From Schistosoma haematobium (Eukaryota > Platyhelminthes > Trematoda > Strigeidida > Schistosomatidae), in NCBI RefSeq assembly GCF_000699445.3, contig NC_067196.1:38274616-38338615 (forward strand): DNA of 64,000 bases, in the 5' to 3' direction. Made by a program: the position numbers and the translations under genes. Positions within the stretch are counted from its first letter, which is position 1. Each line of letters starts with the position of its first letter. Shown here in pieces: positions 24,529-36,989 of the stretch. The notes under the pieces were generated by a model. The model did no database searches and was not told the origin of the DNA. It saw only the letters and a program-made list of their open reading frames with translations.

Positions 24529-25014
24529 ATTTTCTACGGGTCAATTTATCCGCAACGCAACCATGTAAACTTAGTGTATCGCCCAGGGTCATCTGTGCGT
24601 TCAAGCAACCACAGATTTTGTCATCTCATAATGTATTTTTAATTAAATAACTAGATTATGTAGTTAATTTTGCTCTGTTTTTAATTTTTATTCGCCACGT
24701 CCGACTGCGTTACACTGTACGTCCATCGCACGCTGTGATGATATCTCAAGTCATAGTGAGTTTATTCACATAGTTGATTGTTTCCAGATAGACTGTCAGT
24801 GCATGATTTTACTGAAGAAAGGTTTGTTGTACTGCAAACTATGTTTTTATGAACAACTGCCTGTTGTCTTCAGTATGAAAGCAGTATATATGTATCCTTC
24901 GTTTTCTCTTAGGTAAGTCCGACTGGCCTATATTTCGTGTTTTGGTTCTATCGGCTGGATTATGTTCATTTGACTCCGTTTAGCAACATGTCTGTGCGAA
25001 TGGAACAATAACTA

Positions 25015-25335
25015 TGTAGCGGTAAATAAATCCCCAAAATAAATAGCACTAAGTTTTCGACATTGGATGCTGACCATATGTTTTAGTGGACTCACCTAGC
25101 TGAAGGCGCTCGGTCAGGCATCCGCACCAGATCACGTGTGGTAACGCCGTGCTCAACATCAACCGCAATCGCTAGCCAGATTAGATCAGAGAATTCCGGT
25201 ATATTGGTCATCGCCAAATATACTCTTCCGATCTCCTCGACTCTGTCTTTTGATTTCTCTTGGTGGGAACGAAATATATTAGGAGGTGTTACTGGTAGAA
25301 GCGTTGTCAAACACTGAATACCTGTGACATCATCA
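25015..25335 (+). repeat. 5' LTR of the Ty3/gypsy element
   Basis: 321 bp, starting TGTAGCGG and ending CATCATCA, so it has the usual TG..CA ends. I found no difference from the 3' LTR at 29929-30249. The element is flanked by the 4-bp target duplication ACTA (25011-25014 and 30250-30253). Confidence 0.95.
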
Positions 25336-25336
25336 T

Positions 25337-25354
25337 TGGTGAACCCGACGTGAT
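25337..25354 (+). promoter_or_regulatory. tRNA primer-binding site
   Basis: TGGTGAACCCGACGTGAT starts two bases after the 5' LTR. Its complement ends in CCA and resembles the 3' end of eukaryotic tRNA-Trp (ATCACGTCGGG-type), so tRNA-Trp is the probable primer for minus-strand DNA synthesis. Confidence 0.75.
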
Positions 25355-25517
25355 CTGGTACACCTAATTGCAACTGTGAGTCTGTTCCTTTTTGGGATTT
25401 TTATATATCATTGCCCTATTTTTTATTTTCTTTTAAACATTGTGATTTTTTTTTCGTGTTTTTTCTTGGATATATATATTTTTTCCCCTCGTTCATTATC
25501 GTACTTCATACTTCATC

Positions 25518-26352
25518 ATGACTGAACAGACACCTAAAGTACTCAAGCTTAAGACTTTGTCCCCACCTTCGTTTCAACTGATGCCTTTCTGGCCCGACAA
25601 CATCGAAGCCTGGTTTTGCTACGCAGAAGCCGACTTCTCCGAGCACGGTGTGATCGACACACGTGCACAATTCCTCGCAGTAGTCAAGGCACTACCGCGC
25701 GAAATCAACAGGTACGTAACACCTAGTATGTTTACTAGTGATGTTTCCGATCCTTACGAAATCTTAAAACGCTCGATTCTTAAACGAGGAGACCTAACCG
25801 ATCGACAAAGGTTAGATCAACTCTTCAATAACATCGACCTGCAACACGGTTCTGCGACAGACATGTTGCAACGGATGAGAGAGGTAATAGGCCCAAGAAC
25901 TTTCGACGAAGGTCTATTCAAACAACTCTTCTTGTCAAAACTTCCCCAACAGGTGCAAGCAGTTCTGGTCTCGTTTCAGAACAACGCCTTAGACGAGCTA
26001 GCTGCATCTGCCGACCGCATTTTAGAAATTACGAAACCTTCTACTACCGAGGTATTTTCAGTCAAAGAAAAGCCTCACACGACTCAGAATGATATAACCG
26101 ACTTGTCACACACTCACGCGTTATCTTAGTCTTCGTACCGACCGTAAGAGATCGCGCACACCACGTAGAAGCATTTCTCGTAAGCGATCTGTCTCTAGAC
26201 CACGAGAGACAGATAACCCCGACTGGTGCTGGTATCATAACCAGTATGGAAAGCTTTCCAGAAATTGCAGAAAACCCTGCAATTTTCCCAACACGAAACC
26301 GACTGATTCGAAAAACAATTCGGGAAACTTCCAAGCCGGCACGCGTTAACGG
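25518..26352 (+). pseudogene. Ty3/gypsy gag, frame broken near its end
   Basis: The first 203 codons (25518-26129) form a capsid-type gag with FWPDNIEAWFCYAEADF near the N-terminus and LDELAASADRILEI near the end of the capsid, as in other flatworm gypsy elements. The frame stops at 26127. The following basic region and a zinc-knuckle-like CWYHNQYGKLSRNCRKPC (about 26227-26281) read on in the next frame to a TAA near 26349. The protease then begins back in the first frame. These are either two compensating indels or a frameshifting arrangement. The capsid would form the intracellular particle in which reverse transcription occurs. Confidence 0.8.
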
Positions 26353-28679
26353 CAACCGTAGCCGGCGAACAAAGCCGTCTGTTATTCGTCACAGATGTGA
26401 CAACGAGAGTTCGCTACCTCGTCGACACTGGCGCAGAAGTTAGCGTTCTCCCAGCAAATCCTAACGACCGACTACACGAATCGACCCTAAACTTACAGGC
26501 GGCAAACGGAAAACCGATCGCTACATATGGCAAAAGGTACGTTTACCTTAACGTGGGTTTACGCAAACCCATACACTGGATTTTCGTTGTTGCAGATGTT
26601 TCTATACCAATCATTGGTATGGACCTTCTACAACACCACAATCTGATCATCGATACGCGCAAACGGAGGCTAGTAGACGGGAACACTAATTTGTCCGTTT
26701 GCGTAACTTCTTTTACTGGTTGTAGAGTATCCCCAGTCACAGTTAAACATATGATAGACCCACTCTATCAACCACTACTCGATAAGTACCCTGGGATACA
26801 ACAAACGCAACCGAGATTACCGTGTGTAACCAGCAATGTTACACATCACATCACGACTGCAGGACCACCTGTATTCTCTAAAGCACGACGACTAGCTCCT
26901 GAAAAGCTAAGGTTAGCGAAAAACGAATTCGATCACATGATGGACTTAGGAATCATACGACCGTCAAGTAGCCCATATGCATCTCCGTTGCACATGGTCC
27001 CTAAAAAGGACAGCAACGATTGGCGACCAACTGGTGACTATCGGCGATTGAACGCGAAAACCATTCCCGATCGTTACCCGTTGCCTCACATTCACGATTT
27101 GACAGCTACCTTGAAAGGTACAACTGTCTTTTCGAAAATCGACTTGGTTAAAGCGTATAACCAAATCCCTATGGCTACTGACGACATACCGAAAACAGCT
27201 ATCATAACTCCTTTCGGACTCTATGAATTTTTGCGAATGCCTCTCGGTCTAAGGAATGCTGCTCAAACATTCCAAAGATTCATAGACGACGTTTTTCGAG
27301 GTCTCAACTTCGTACACGCGTATGTTGATGACTGTCTAATCGCAAGTCCGGACAGAGAAACACATCTCAAGCATCTGGATCTTGTTTTCGAACGACTTCA
27401 AAAACATGGCATTGCTGTAAACGTTCAGAAATGCCAATTCGGAACCGACTCGTTAGACTTTCTGGGACACACTATCGATGCTCAAGGCATTCGACCTCTT
27501 AGGACCAAAGTGGCGGCCATTCTGGATTACCCAGAACCGACCACCGTCAAGCAATTACGCACGTTCAACGGCCTCGTAAGTTTCTATAGACGTTTCATAC
27601 CCAAATGCGCATTACTTATGAAACCTCTGACCGACCAACTTCGTGGAAATGCGAAACCCATCAGTCTGGACGACACCGCACGAAAAGCATTCTCCACAGT
27701 TAAGGAACTGATTGCTAAAGCAACAATGCTAGCACATCAGGACACCCGAGCACCCATTAGCATCGCAGTAGACGCATCCGACTCAGCAATCGGAGGAGTT
27801 TTACAACAATGGGTTAACAACTCCTGGCAACCCTTGGCATTTTTCTCTAGAAGGTTGCTAGACACCGAATCGAGGTACAGCACATTCGGTAGGGAACTCC
27901 TAGCTATGTATTGTGCTGTACGGCATTTCCAACACTACATCGAAGGTCGTGAATTCACTCTTTTCACGGACCATAAACCGCTCACTTTCTCGTTAAGCTC
28001 TCCTTCTGACAAGTACTCTCCCCGTGAGTCTCGACAACTGGACTACATTTCGCAGTTTACTTCAGATATTCAACACATCTCTGGAGCAAACAATGTAGTT
28101 GCAGACGCTTTATCTCGTATAACTTCCTTGAACAGTTTCCAAGGAATCGACCTTCTTAAACTCGCCGAGCTTCAAAAAGAAGACAGTGATCTTCAGCACG
28201 AGTTATCGTCCACAACCCTTAAACTACGCATCAAACAGATGGGAACAGGTAAAGAAACCTTACTTTGTGACACATCTACAGGTAGGGATCGCCCAATCGT
28301 GCCGAAACATTATCGACGCAATGTCTTCAACACATTGCACAAACTTTCGCATCCAGGTGTTCGTGCAACCATCAAGCTTATAGCAGAACGGTTTTGCTGG
28401 CCTGGAATGAATAAAGACGTGAGGGAGTGGGCACGCTCCTGTGTAAGCTGCCAAAAATCTAAGGTTATCAGACACAACAAATCTCCCTTAGACTCGTTTA
28501 AAACTCCCGATGCTCGTTTCGACCATGTTCATCTGGATTTGGTAGGACCTTTACCAGATTCAAATGGATACTCTTATCTCTTAACCTGCGTTGACCGTTT
28601 CACTCGATGGCCAGAAGCAGACCTATTAAGGACATCACTGCTGAAACAGTGGCCCGCACCTTCGTCGAACGATGGGTAG
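26352..28679 (+). CDS. Ty3/gypsy pol: protease, reverse transcriptase, RNase H, integrase N-terminus
   Basis: One open frame; translation coming through from gag (ending ...[14 protein letters not shown]) is more likely than the GTG at 26397. Order of domains: aspartic protease with LVDTGAEV (near 26418); reverse transcriptase with [30 protein letters not shown] and the catalytic YVDD at 27321; RNase H with [12 protein letters not shown] and LFTDHKPL; then the integrase HHCC zinc region ([11 protein letters not shown], then CVSCQK) and the first catalytic Asp in [14 protein letters not shown]. The frame leaves the integrase at about 28616, just after [11 protein letters not shown], and ends in an unrelated tail at 28679. 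All visible catalytic residues are intact. One base appears to be missing there, so a full Pol could not be made from this copy without frameshifting. Confidence 0.92.
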   Translation, partial: ATVAGEQSRLLFVTDVTTRVRYLVDTGAEVSVLPANPNDRLHESTLNLQAANGKPIATYGKRYVYLNVGLRKPIHWIFVVADVSIPIIGMDLLQHHNLIIDTRKRRLVDGNTNLSVCVTSFTGCRVSPVTVKHMIDPLYQPLLDKYPGIQQTQPRLPCVTSNVTHHITTAGPPVFSKARRLAPEKLRLAKNEFDHMMDLGIIRPSSSPYASPLHMVPKKDSNDWRPTGDYRRLNAKTIPDRYPLPHIHDLTATLKGTTVFSKIDLVKAYNQIPMATDDIPKTAIITPFGLYEFLRMPLGLRNAAQTFQRFIDDVFRGLNFVHAYVDDCLIASPDRETHLKHLDLVFERLQKHGIAVNVQKCQFGTDSLDFLGHTIDAQGIRPLRTKVAAILDYPEPTTVKQLRTFNGLVSFYRRFIPKCALLMKPLTDQLRGNAKPISLDDTARKAFSTVKELIAKATMLAHQDTRAPISIAVDASDSAIGGVLQQWVNNSWQPLAFFSRRLLDTESRYSTFGRELLAMYCAVRHFQHYIEGREFTLFTDHKPLTFSLSSPSDKYSPRESRQLDYISQFTSDIQHISGANNVVADALSRITSLNSFQGIDLLKLAELQKEDSDLQHELSSTTLKLRIKQMGTGKETLLCDTSTGRDRPIVPKHYRRNVFNTLHKLSHPGVRATIKLIAERFCWPGMNKDVREWARSCVSCQKSKVIRHNKSPLDSFKTPDARFDHVHLDLVGPLPDSNGYSYLLTCVDRFTRWPEADLLRTSLLKQWPAPSSNDG

Positions 28680-29479
28680 CAAACTTCGGCTGCCCTTCAA
28701 CCATCACTACAGACCGCGGACGTCAGTTTGAATCCGATCTTTTCCGTCGTCTGACCACACTTTTAGGAATCACTCGCTTCCGAACGACCGCCTACCATCC
28801 ACAAGCAAACGGGTTGGTAGAACGTTTTCACCGACAACTGAAAGCTTCGCTATCAGCAGCAAACGTTTCACAGTGGACCGACGCTCTTCCACTCGTCTTA
28901 CTAGGTATCCGCAATTCAGTGAAAGCTGACATTGGATACACTGCGGCTCAACTCGTTTATGGAACGACACTTCGACTTCCAGGAGAATTCGTGGATCCTT
29001 CATCCTCTTCAATGAACATGGATCTAACCTCCTACACGAACAGGCTTACAAACGCAATGCGTTCAGTTAAACCTGCTTTCACTCGACCTCAATCAACTGA
29101 TGTTTTCGTTCAACCTGACTTACGATATAGTACACACGTTTTCGTTCGTCGAGACTCGCATCGACGACCATTCGAATCAGCATACGAAGGACCCTCCAAA
29201 GTTCTTCAACATGAATCTAAGTACTATATAGTCGATAAGAACGGAACCAACCATAGCATCAGCATCGATCGCTTAAAAGCAGCGTATTTAGAAGGAAATC
29301 CTATCTACGTGGATTTTCCTTCGGTACAATCGAACGACACGACTCCGACACTTACAATACCTCATCCGACAACCAACACACACGAAGATACTTCGACAGT
29401 ATCCGAAAATAAACTTAAAACGACGCGTTCTGGAAGAAGGGTGAGATTTCCAGAACATTTAAACGACTATTGCACGTAA
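28607..29479 (+). CDS. Ty3/gypsy integrase core and C-terminus, second frame
   Basis: Continues the integrase after the frameshift, from [16 protein letters not shown]. It holds the second catalytic Asp ([10 protein letters not shown]) and the catalytic Glu in [18 protein letters not shown], completing the DDE triad of the enzyme that inserts element cDNA into the genome. The C-terminal region ends in [11 protein letters not shown] and a basic tail, with stop TAA at 29477-29479. The Met given by simple ORF calling lies in shared sequence and is not a true start. No env-like ORF follows. Confidence 0.9.
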   Translation: MARSRPIKDITAETVARTFVERWVANFGCPSTITTDRGRQFESDLFRRLTTLLGITRFRTTAYHPQANGLVERFHRQLKASLSAANVSQWTDALPLVLLGIRNSVKADIGYTAAQLVYGTTLRLPGEFVDPSSSSMNMDLTSYTNRLTNAMRSVKPAFTRPQSTDVFVQPDLRYSTHVFVRRDSHRRPFESAYEGPSKVLQHESKYYIVDKNGTNHSISIDRLKAAYLEGNPIYVDFPSVQSNDTTPTLTIPHPTTNTHEDTSTVSENKLKTTRSGRRVRFPEHLNDYCT

Positions 29480-29912
29480 GGCACTTCTCGACATTTTATA
29501 TTATTTTTTAAAAAAAAACAATTTAATATGCTTATATATTTTTATTTCTATTTAAAAAAAACAAAACAAAAAAAACAATTTTTTTAATGCTATTACGTGT
29601 TCATGAGTTTATTTTCCATTTTTTTCCGCCGACATTGTGTTTTTACGCACACACGAGTGTATTTCGACATGCACTTACATTTTCTTTTTTCTTTTCCAGG
29701 ACGGCTGGAAAAGAACGATGACGTCTATGAGGATCCGAAATTTTCATTGTACATTTTCTTTTTTTACTATGTTGTACCTCCGTCCCATATAGTAAGGAAA
29801 GACGACCAGACGCTGCTAAATTTAGTAAGCTATCAGAAGAGTGTTTACCAACGACAAACTCGTTGGGTTTAAACTTCTGGCTGGCCACGTCTTAGGGTCG
29901 TCACTGCCCCAC
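29480..29912. other. Gypsy 3' untranslated region
   Basis: Between the pol stop and the polypurine tract. A/T homopolymer runs occur at 29500-29585. The open frames here are not credible genes. Confidence 0.6.
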
Positions 29913-29928
29913 TAGGGGGGGAGTGATC
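29913..29928 (+). promoter_or_regulatory. Polypurine tract
   Basis: An AGGGGGGGAGTGATC-type purine run ends right at the 3' LTR. This is the usual primer site for plus-strand DNA synthesis. Confidence 0.8.
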
Positions 29929-30249
29929 TGTAGCGGTAAATAAATCCCCAAAATAAATAGCACTAAGTTTTCGACATTGGATGCTGACCATATGTTTTAG
30001 TGGACTCACCTAGCTGAAGGCGCTCGGTCAGGCATCCGCACCAGATCACGTGTGGTAACGCCGTGCTCAACATCAACCGCAATCGCTAGCCAGATTAGAT
30101 CAGAGAATTCCGGTATATTGGTCATCGCCAAATATACTCTTCCGATCTCCTCGACTCTGTCTTTTGATTTCTCTTGGTGGGAACGAAATATATTAGGAGG
30201 TGTTACTGGTAGAAGCGTTGTCAAACACTGAATACCTGTGACATCATCA
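29929..30249 (+). repeat. 3' LTR of the Ty3/gypsy element
   Basis: 321 bp, apparently identical to the 5' LTR, then ACTA (30250-30253), the second half of the target duplication. Confidence 0.95.
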
Positions 30250-31397
30250 ACTATGACACTTGCTTAGTTTAGTATTCTTGGTTGTCGTATAATTCATTTT
30301 AGTTGAAAGAATTATGGTATACTTAAGAATTGTGCTTGAAGCCTGTAACGAAACAGATCAGTTTAGTAAGTAGAGCTGCCTGTTTTTAGTGAGTATACTG
30401 ATTCAAAACAGTCTGATTAAAAGTAGGAAAAAACGTGCCTTTGATGCTGTTGCTGTCATACATTATAAGATAGCCATAAGTACGTTTGGTGTTTATTTGT
30501 AGACAGTACGTCTAACACTGTTCATGTTTCAAGACCACTTTCACTAAACGATTTCCCCAGCAATAACATCGGTAGCAAGATAGCTAAGCGTCTGAGCTTT
30601 TAGTTGCCCGCAAAACAGCAGTATACAGCCTTAGAAGATGAGTGTTCTGTGTCTCAATCAAATGCTGCTGGCTATTAAGAATCTTTTTGACAACTGGGAC
30701 TTTTAGTTTATCAGATACTAACTCTGCTTGTATGTCTCCCTGTTAAACCAGACGCAGATGTATGGTAATACTTAAGTGGGAGCAAAATAATAAAAGCATT
30801 GAGATACGTTACTAAGTCCATGTTATGCTTTGCACAGGTAATAGTAGCTGACCTGATCTAATATTCATGAACTCAAAGTAAACCACAACTGTATAAATTC
30901 TTTGCTAAAAAACATTTGATTTGGTTATTTATCTATTCCACATTTCTGACTAAATTCATTACTATTTTTTCATTTAGAATGCAACAGGAGTGAGTCTTCA
31001 CAGATCATAAAAACTGTTTCGCCCTTAGAACTATGGCCCTATGAAACTGTTTACGGGAGATCCAACGAACAGCAGATTATAAAAAAGGATGCTGGACGTC
31101 CATTTAGTCTCACAACCACTTCCAGTATTTTTTGACTTCTTTTACTCTTTCGTTTGGAAAAATACAACAAAAACTGCAGCTTAACAGTACCAATACAACT
31201 TTTAAAGGGGAACTTGGTTTAAACCTTTTTTTGATATTCGATTCTTGATGAAAGTTCTTGAATAAATTTTTGAATCTAATGCTACTTTGTCTTATCTACT
31301 TAATCTTTGCAAGAAACTTGTGATAAGCGAGCCTCTCAGCATTTAGTTCATGTGTTCAAATGGTTGTGGACTGAATAGAAGCTTTCCCTTAACAGGC

Positions 31398-31715
31398 TTC
31401 TGTGTCTAGTACCAGAGGGTCACGAGTAACTCCAGACAGGAACCTAGGTATATTAACGATAAAAAAGGAAAAAGAAATTCGTAAATCATCGTATGAGACT
31501 ATCCTTTATCCTTAAGAATAGATCCAGTTGCCTCTCGAAGGACTCCTGTGAAGTCGCTTCCGTGTCTAGTAGCAGGGGATCACCAAAACCTCCAGGCACG
31601 GACCTAAGTATGTTAGCAATAAAAGAGAAGAAAGAAATTGGTAAATAATAGTGTGATACTATCCTTAAGGATAGATCCAGTTGCCTCTTAAAGGACTCCT
31701 GGGAAGTCGCTTGGA
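31398..31715. repeat. Tandem duplication of about 160 bp
   Basis: Two adjacent diverged units, about 31398-31558 and 31559-31715. Both contain GATAGATCCAGTTGCCTC then AAGGACTCCT and AAGTCGCTT. They lie at the 3' side of a CR1-like fragment inside MULE copy A. Confidence 0.7.
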
Positions 31716-31965
31716 CTAGCTCGGCGGACAGCGAATTCCAGAATTTGACAACTCCTAAGGAGTAGAAGTTGCGTCTACAGTCCGCCCTGCTATGTTGTCT
31801 CCAGTTTCTGGGTGTTACCCCTTAGGTTAGTGTTGGAACTAAGCTCAAGTAGGTGTTTGAGAGGATGTCCAGAAGTGTTAAGGATACTGTAAGCCATTAG
31901 GTCACCTCTAAGAATTCTATACTCTTGTGGAGATATGACTGACAAGTTTATTTTGTAAATAGTTT
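31690..31965 (-). pseudogene. CR1-like reverse transcriptase C-terminal fragment
   Basis: The minus strand reads EYRILRGDLMAYSILN, then NTNLRGNTQKLETT, then after a frameshift FYSLGVVKFWNSLSAELV. This is the C-terminal tail of schistosome CR1-like retrotransposons. It has no counterpart at the aligned position in copy B, so it inserted after the copies separated, or was lost from copy B. Confidence 0.65.
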
Positions 31966-33079
31966 TTAATATTATTTGTATTTATCTTGTCAACCTTTCA
32001 CTGTATGCATATTTATCATTAAATGACTGTACCTGTTGTTTTAGTGAATGACCTTGAAGACACTTTCCGTTGTGATTCTGACATAGCGTGACATACCGTT
32101 GCTGGCTAACAAATACACTGCTTCTCACACATTCTATTTTCATTCGTGATTGAGTTAACTGAGATCTAAAACAAATATTATTTACATTCATAGACTGTGA
32201 GTGCGAATACACCATTCCTTACCTTGGATTACACCACTGGAGAGTTCATCGACACGTTTGGAATTACCAAGCATCTATAATTGTGGATTTCTTAGTACCA
32301 GACCAAAGCCGAACACGCATCAATTTGGTGAACTTAAGTAAAGTCCCAACTTTCTATTATATTTGTAATAACTAACTTATATATATTAACATTACTATTG
32401 ATTTTTATTAATTTTGTTGATACTTTTTGCGTTTATATATCGTCTGGTCCACCACACTCTAATGGGTAAAGGGTAAGTGATTGGAGGCGCTCTTCATAAG
32501 GTGATTTGGTGCATATTTTCGTCATTTTCCTAGGAAACCTACAGACTCGGGTCCTTTCACAACTTATTCTAGCCACCATGAGTTGTCACGGCAGCTGATG
32601 GATGGACACGCGTTACACATCATAACCGTCCCAGAGTTTAATCCTATAGCTCCTTATTCAAATGCCATATGATAAGCAAGCAATGCCCCTACCCGCACTA
32701 ATGGAACACTAGTAACTCAAAGGCACCCTGCATGGTACCTTACATTGGTCTACGCACTCGCTTAGCTTTTTAGTGAGAATATTACTACAGTCCTGCTAAA
32801 AATCCCATGAACCCCCCTACCTCCATCAGAACAAATAAGTCTGTATTTGCTGCATATAACAATTTTATTTTTCTGAAGTAAGATATAACAGTTAGAATTT
32901 CAGTAAAATGGCAGTATACAGCAGATGCACGTGGCACACGTCTTCATCGATTAACTGAAATAGAGAATACGGATCTTAGATTAACAAGCTTATTTAGAAA
33001 GACTAGTGTCTACTCTGAACCTACTGCGTTAGAAAGTTATACTGGAACTACAAATAATGTAGGAATCTAGTCTCCTAGG

Positions 33080-33560
33080 GCGTACGAAGCACTCAAACTG
33101 GAAGACAGTTGTCCAAAAATAATTCGAATATGAAGGTGAGAATTTGCAGGTACTTTCATCGTAAGGGTGAACATATTAGGTACCGGTTGACGTCATACCT
33201 TAAAAAAACACAGATTTGCGAGTGGCGAAATATGATCTATAAGAAAGTGAGCTTAACAACAGTTAATTACCTTTTTACTCCCTGAGCATGACCTTTCGGC
33301 TTCTTTTTATGACCAAAACAGTAAACATACATTACACACTAATAGCAGATTTCCGGCTTTTCAATGTTAAGCGTGCTTTGACGCACAGCGTAATGAGTAC
33401 AACCCCTCTATTACTGCTATATGGCATATTTTTCATAACAAACCCTCTGCAATAGATTGGTATCATCTGTGACTTCATCTATAGTTGTCGGAAGTCTGGG
33501 TCCTTTCGAAATCAATACCGATATACCCTACTGCTGGAACGAACATGCGAACAGTTAGAG
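33080..33560 (-). pseudogene. Relic of MULE transposase exons 1-3 (copy A)
   Basis: The minus strand aligns with 41640-42010 of copy B. Recognisable pieces are GGTCATAAAAAGAAGCC (near 33310 on the plus strand as its complement) and the GTTTGTTA donor region of intron 1. Stops and indels break every exon, and the catalytic domain is missing. Confidence 0.65.
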
Positions 33561-33964
33561 TCACAGGCGGCAGCAACAATTATTTTAGCTAAATAAAAAC
33601 GAACTTCGGCTTTGGATATCTAGAAAACAGGTTAAAACAAAACCGATAAGACTAGCCAGCTTGGCTGAAGAAATACATTGACTTGTGTAGATGCAGCAAA
33701 AACTCAAAAACCAATGCTGATTCGAAGTAAATTTCACACCAACATATAGAACATTACACTAACTGCGGCACGTTAGCACACTGAAACATTAAATTACATA
33801 GCTACACAAAAGAAATAGCTGAAAAAAACACAAAACGAAGAAAGCCGACCGCCATTGCTTACAAAGATGGAGGATATAATAATTCCTGCCCCATCCTGAT
33901 TGGTTGCTAAGCTGAAGGGCACATCTACGGAATTGAGTTGCGTTTAATTGCAGCCATTTTCTAC

Positions 33965-34735
33965 CTGTGCTTATACAAAGATATTATCGCTTTCATTGCT
34001 AAACATTGTATTTCGGTACATATTCGTCATAATAATTTTCGTAACTGACTGATTTGAGGGGTTGTTTGGAGGTTGTGAAAAGTTGATCGTGATATCGAAC
34101 ATAAATATTTCTGGTCTGTTAATTCATGTCACAAACATAGTGACTGGATGGGGATGGAAGCAAATATTGCAATAAGCGAGAAAAAAGAAAACTCCTAATG
34201 ATACTTGAAATTGAAGAGGAGTCTTTAGAACTTTTCTTAACTAGGTCGCAAAAATCTTCAGTATAGTCCCATAGCAAGACAAGAATTGAGGTACTTGTCT
34301 TTTCGGTGCTATTTGTTTGATTAAATCAAGAGGTCTCGTGATGGCGTTCATTTATCCATTTTGGTTGACCCTGTTTTGACTACCTTAGTCCGTTAATATG
34401 TGCTATCTAGCCATCGTTATCTACAAGCTTGAATTTGCATGATCACGCCTATAAGCCGATGCGTATTCTGCTTTAATCTTTAGACGTTATGATTGTAATT
34501 TCTTCAGAATCTGTACAATAAGTACAAATTTCACGCTAGCGTTATGACCTGAGATTGTTGCAGTAATTCTCTATCGTGCAAGTGAGATATTTGAGGATTA
34601 GAGAGTGGTGAATTTGTGATAAAAGTCGTCACCTGCTGATCTTTATTATGCAGACGACCAAGAGGTACTAACTGATGTGCAACAACGTCTCTAGTTATTT
34701 GAGGATAGGTAGAAAAACCTGGAGGAATAATCTTT
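33965..34735. other. Nothing recognised
   Basis: AT-rich flank of MULE copy A with no supported feature. Confidence 0.35.
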
Positions 34736-34739
34736 TACG

Positions 34740-34920
34740 CTATGGAGCAGATTATCATCACAATTATTAACAAACAGCTCATTGGTATACAGGCGTTGTG
34801 AAGAAACCACTTCAAGTTTCTTCATAAATGCAGCAACACACAATTTTCAATAATGCTGATATAACAGTAGCCATATTTAAACAAGTTCTTTAGAATTTAG
34901 AACATCAAGTTGACTTTGAA
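34740..34920 (-). pseudogene. Short CR1-like fragment
   Basis: Matches 36385-36500 around GTTGTGAAGAAACCA and GTTTCTTC...CACAATTTTCAAT in the same orientation. Too short to carry a full motif. Confidence 0.45.
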
Positions 34921-36329
34921 GACGAGAAAAGGGACAATAATGAAAAAGTGAGGGAAGGAAACGTGAAATATATATAGTTTGTTAAGCGTGTTAGTGGAAA
35001 CAGAATGGGGATACATGATGATGTGTGTATTGTCAAATGAGTAAAATTCAATAAGTAAGAAACGTAACAGTTAATTCAGTAAGATTTAACGAGGAAATAA
35101 GAGTTTGTACGATAATAATTCAGAATGATGTTGTGTAAATATCAATTGATTGCAGTGAATAATCGTCATATATCAATTTGTATGAAGAGTACACACATGG
35201 TGAAGATAGAATGAACTTGAAAAGTTAATTTGTTTAAGTGTATCGCAAGTTAATGCATTTTCAGTTATAAACTTTTGATGCTTGGTAATAAAATTTATTT
35301 GGAAGGATTATCAAGAGTTGGAAGTAAAAGAAAGGGAAAAAACGAATGTCCAATGTATCAGGGGACCAGTCAAGATAATAATGATTATCATGATAATTAT
35401 GAACATAGGCGGACTTCGGATACTTGGATGAAAAGAAAGAAAAAAAATGAATGAACAAAGTTTTAAAAGTTCTACTTTGCTTCATAAGCAGTTAGATAGA
35501 TTTTAGACCTTTTTTCTATAAATCCTTGGTACACACATTGATATTTATTAGGTGACGCAAACCACTTCCCTAAAGAAAATCATCAAAGAGATTTTCGAAC
35601 CTAATTATAGTTTCAATGCAACAGAGGTTTACTGGGAGTCTGTTGAACAGCGAATAACGAGGAAATTCCGGCGTGAGTTTGTGTACGTTCTTTGAACCAA
35701 TGGAATATTCTCTCTATTGAGCAGGTTGTGGGATGATACGATAGAGTAGATATAGAGATGGTCTCCATCATACGAAGCTTTTGCCAGTAGTCCAATCTAA
35801 AAGTCGTGGACAAAGGTCAGTTATCTAATACATACCGAATGAAGATGGGTTCGATCTAGCTGACTATTTGTTGTGACCACAGGGGACCAATGCACTAGCA
35901 TTCGTTCGATTCGAATTTACATACAATGAATTAGAGCAAATACGATCCTATTTTCAACCGCTTGTCATCATACAACAATAAATTTGAATAGTTGATGTAA
36001 ATCCTAACCAAAGTCAAATAATAGAGGCCGAAATAAAGAAGACTGAGGAATGAAAAGCATTATTGTAAGAGTCGTGAGTAGAAATCAAAAGATAAAGCAT
36101 GGTGAAAGGATAAAAAATTCCAACACTACCAAGCGAAAGACTTTTACAGGATTTTCAGACTGTTTCTTCTATTACGTGGATGTTTGTCAGAATAGAACAA
36201 TGTTGAATGCTATTAGCCGTAGAATGCTTCAAATGATTCTACGATAATGATACGAATTTCACGCAATTGTTTTGGATTGTAGCCGTATAGTGCACTTCAG
36301 TTACTTTGGTATCAGAAAGTGGTGAATGG
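34921..36329. other. Nothing recognised
   Basis: No exon or repeat that I can support. The minus frame at 35613-35813 has no family features. Confidence 0.35.
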
Positions 36330-36985
36330 TTTGTAGAAACTGCACCTGTAACTCATGTATTATTATTATTATTATTATTATTATTCACAAACATCTTATG
36401 GGTACATAAGTGTTGTGAAGAAACCATTTCGGGTTTCTTCGAAAAATGCAATACTACACAATTTTCAATTTTAATCAGGTCATTATGTCTGCAATTACTG
36501 TAAACTAAAATACCATATTCAAGAATGGGTAAGATACATTTTCTGTATAATAACAACCTCGATTCGATATTATTAAAGTTTATCATTATCAATCCGATCA
36601 GCTTTCTAGCTTTGGATACTTGAAGTATAGTGTGCTCAGAAAAGTTCAGACTGTTGCTATATCTTAAACCCAGGTCACAAACAGTGTTGATAGGTTTGAG
36701 TGTATGTGTGTGTACAGTCAGATTTAAGTTAAGGCAGTGACCAATGTGAATAAATCCACTTTTGTCAACATTAAGTGGCAAATTCCACGAAACAGTCCAT
36801 TCGTACTTGTTTATTTCCTCTTGGATTACCGCTGAAATATAGCTTTCTTTCGTGGGAGAAGAGAATGAATAAACTACTTTCAGGTCATTGGCAAAAAGGA
36901 AAGGCTTACCATTGCTTATGTCTAACCCATCGGTTATATTTGCTTTTACTGCACTTCACCGACTTATATTCCTTATTCCGTTGAT
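36330..36985 (-). pseudogene. CR1-like reverse transcriptase fragment
   Basis: The frame at 36353-36781 on the minus strand reads PLNVDKSGFIHIGH, then PINTVCDLGLRYSNSLNFSEH, then ILPILEYGILVYSNC. These are the post-catalytic thumb-region motifs of CR1/Jockey-like reverse transcriptases. Upstream sequence to about 36985 continues in other frames. A (TTA)n run of about 29 bp lies at 36357-36385. Confidence 0.7.
36357..36385. repeat. (TTA)n microsatellite
   Basis: About nine to ten perfect TTA/ATT units. Confidence 0.9.
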
Positions 36986-36989
36986 CAGG

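Larger units (their letters stand above)
24538..33955 (-). mobile_element. Mutator-like (MULE) transposon, copy A, carrying nested insertions
   Basis: The element is bounded by a perfect 9-bp direct repeat ATTTTCTAC at 24529-24537 and 33956-33964, the target duplication size typical of Mutator transposons. Its ends form a short imperfect terminal inverted repeat: GGGTCAATTTATCCGCAAC at the left, and GGCTGCAATTAAACGCAAC when the right end is read on the minus strand. Its body matches copy B (40956-45705) in opposite orientation. Relics of the first three transposase exons lie near 33540-33100 on the minus strand; the catalytic part is deleted. A Ty3/gypsy element (25015-30249) and a CR1-like fragment (about 31400-31965) sit inside it. 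Without the gypsy insertion it would be about 4.2 kb. Confidence 0.88.

Noticed and set aside
25092..25373. 93-codon minus-strand frame in the 5' LTR, with a 72-codon version in the 3' LTR
   Set aside because: Lies within the LTR on the antisense strand; duplicated only because the LTR is.
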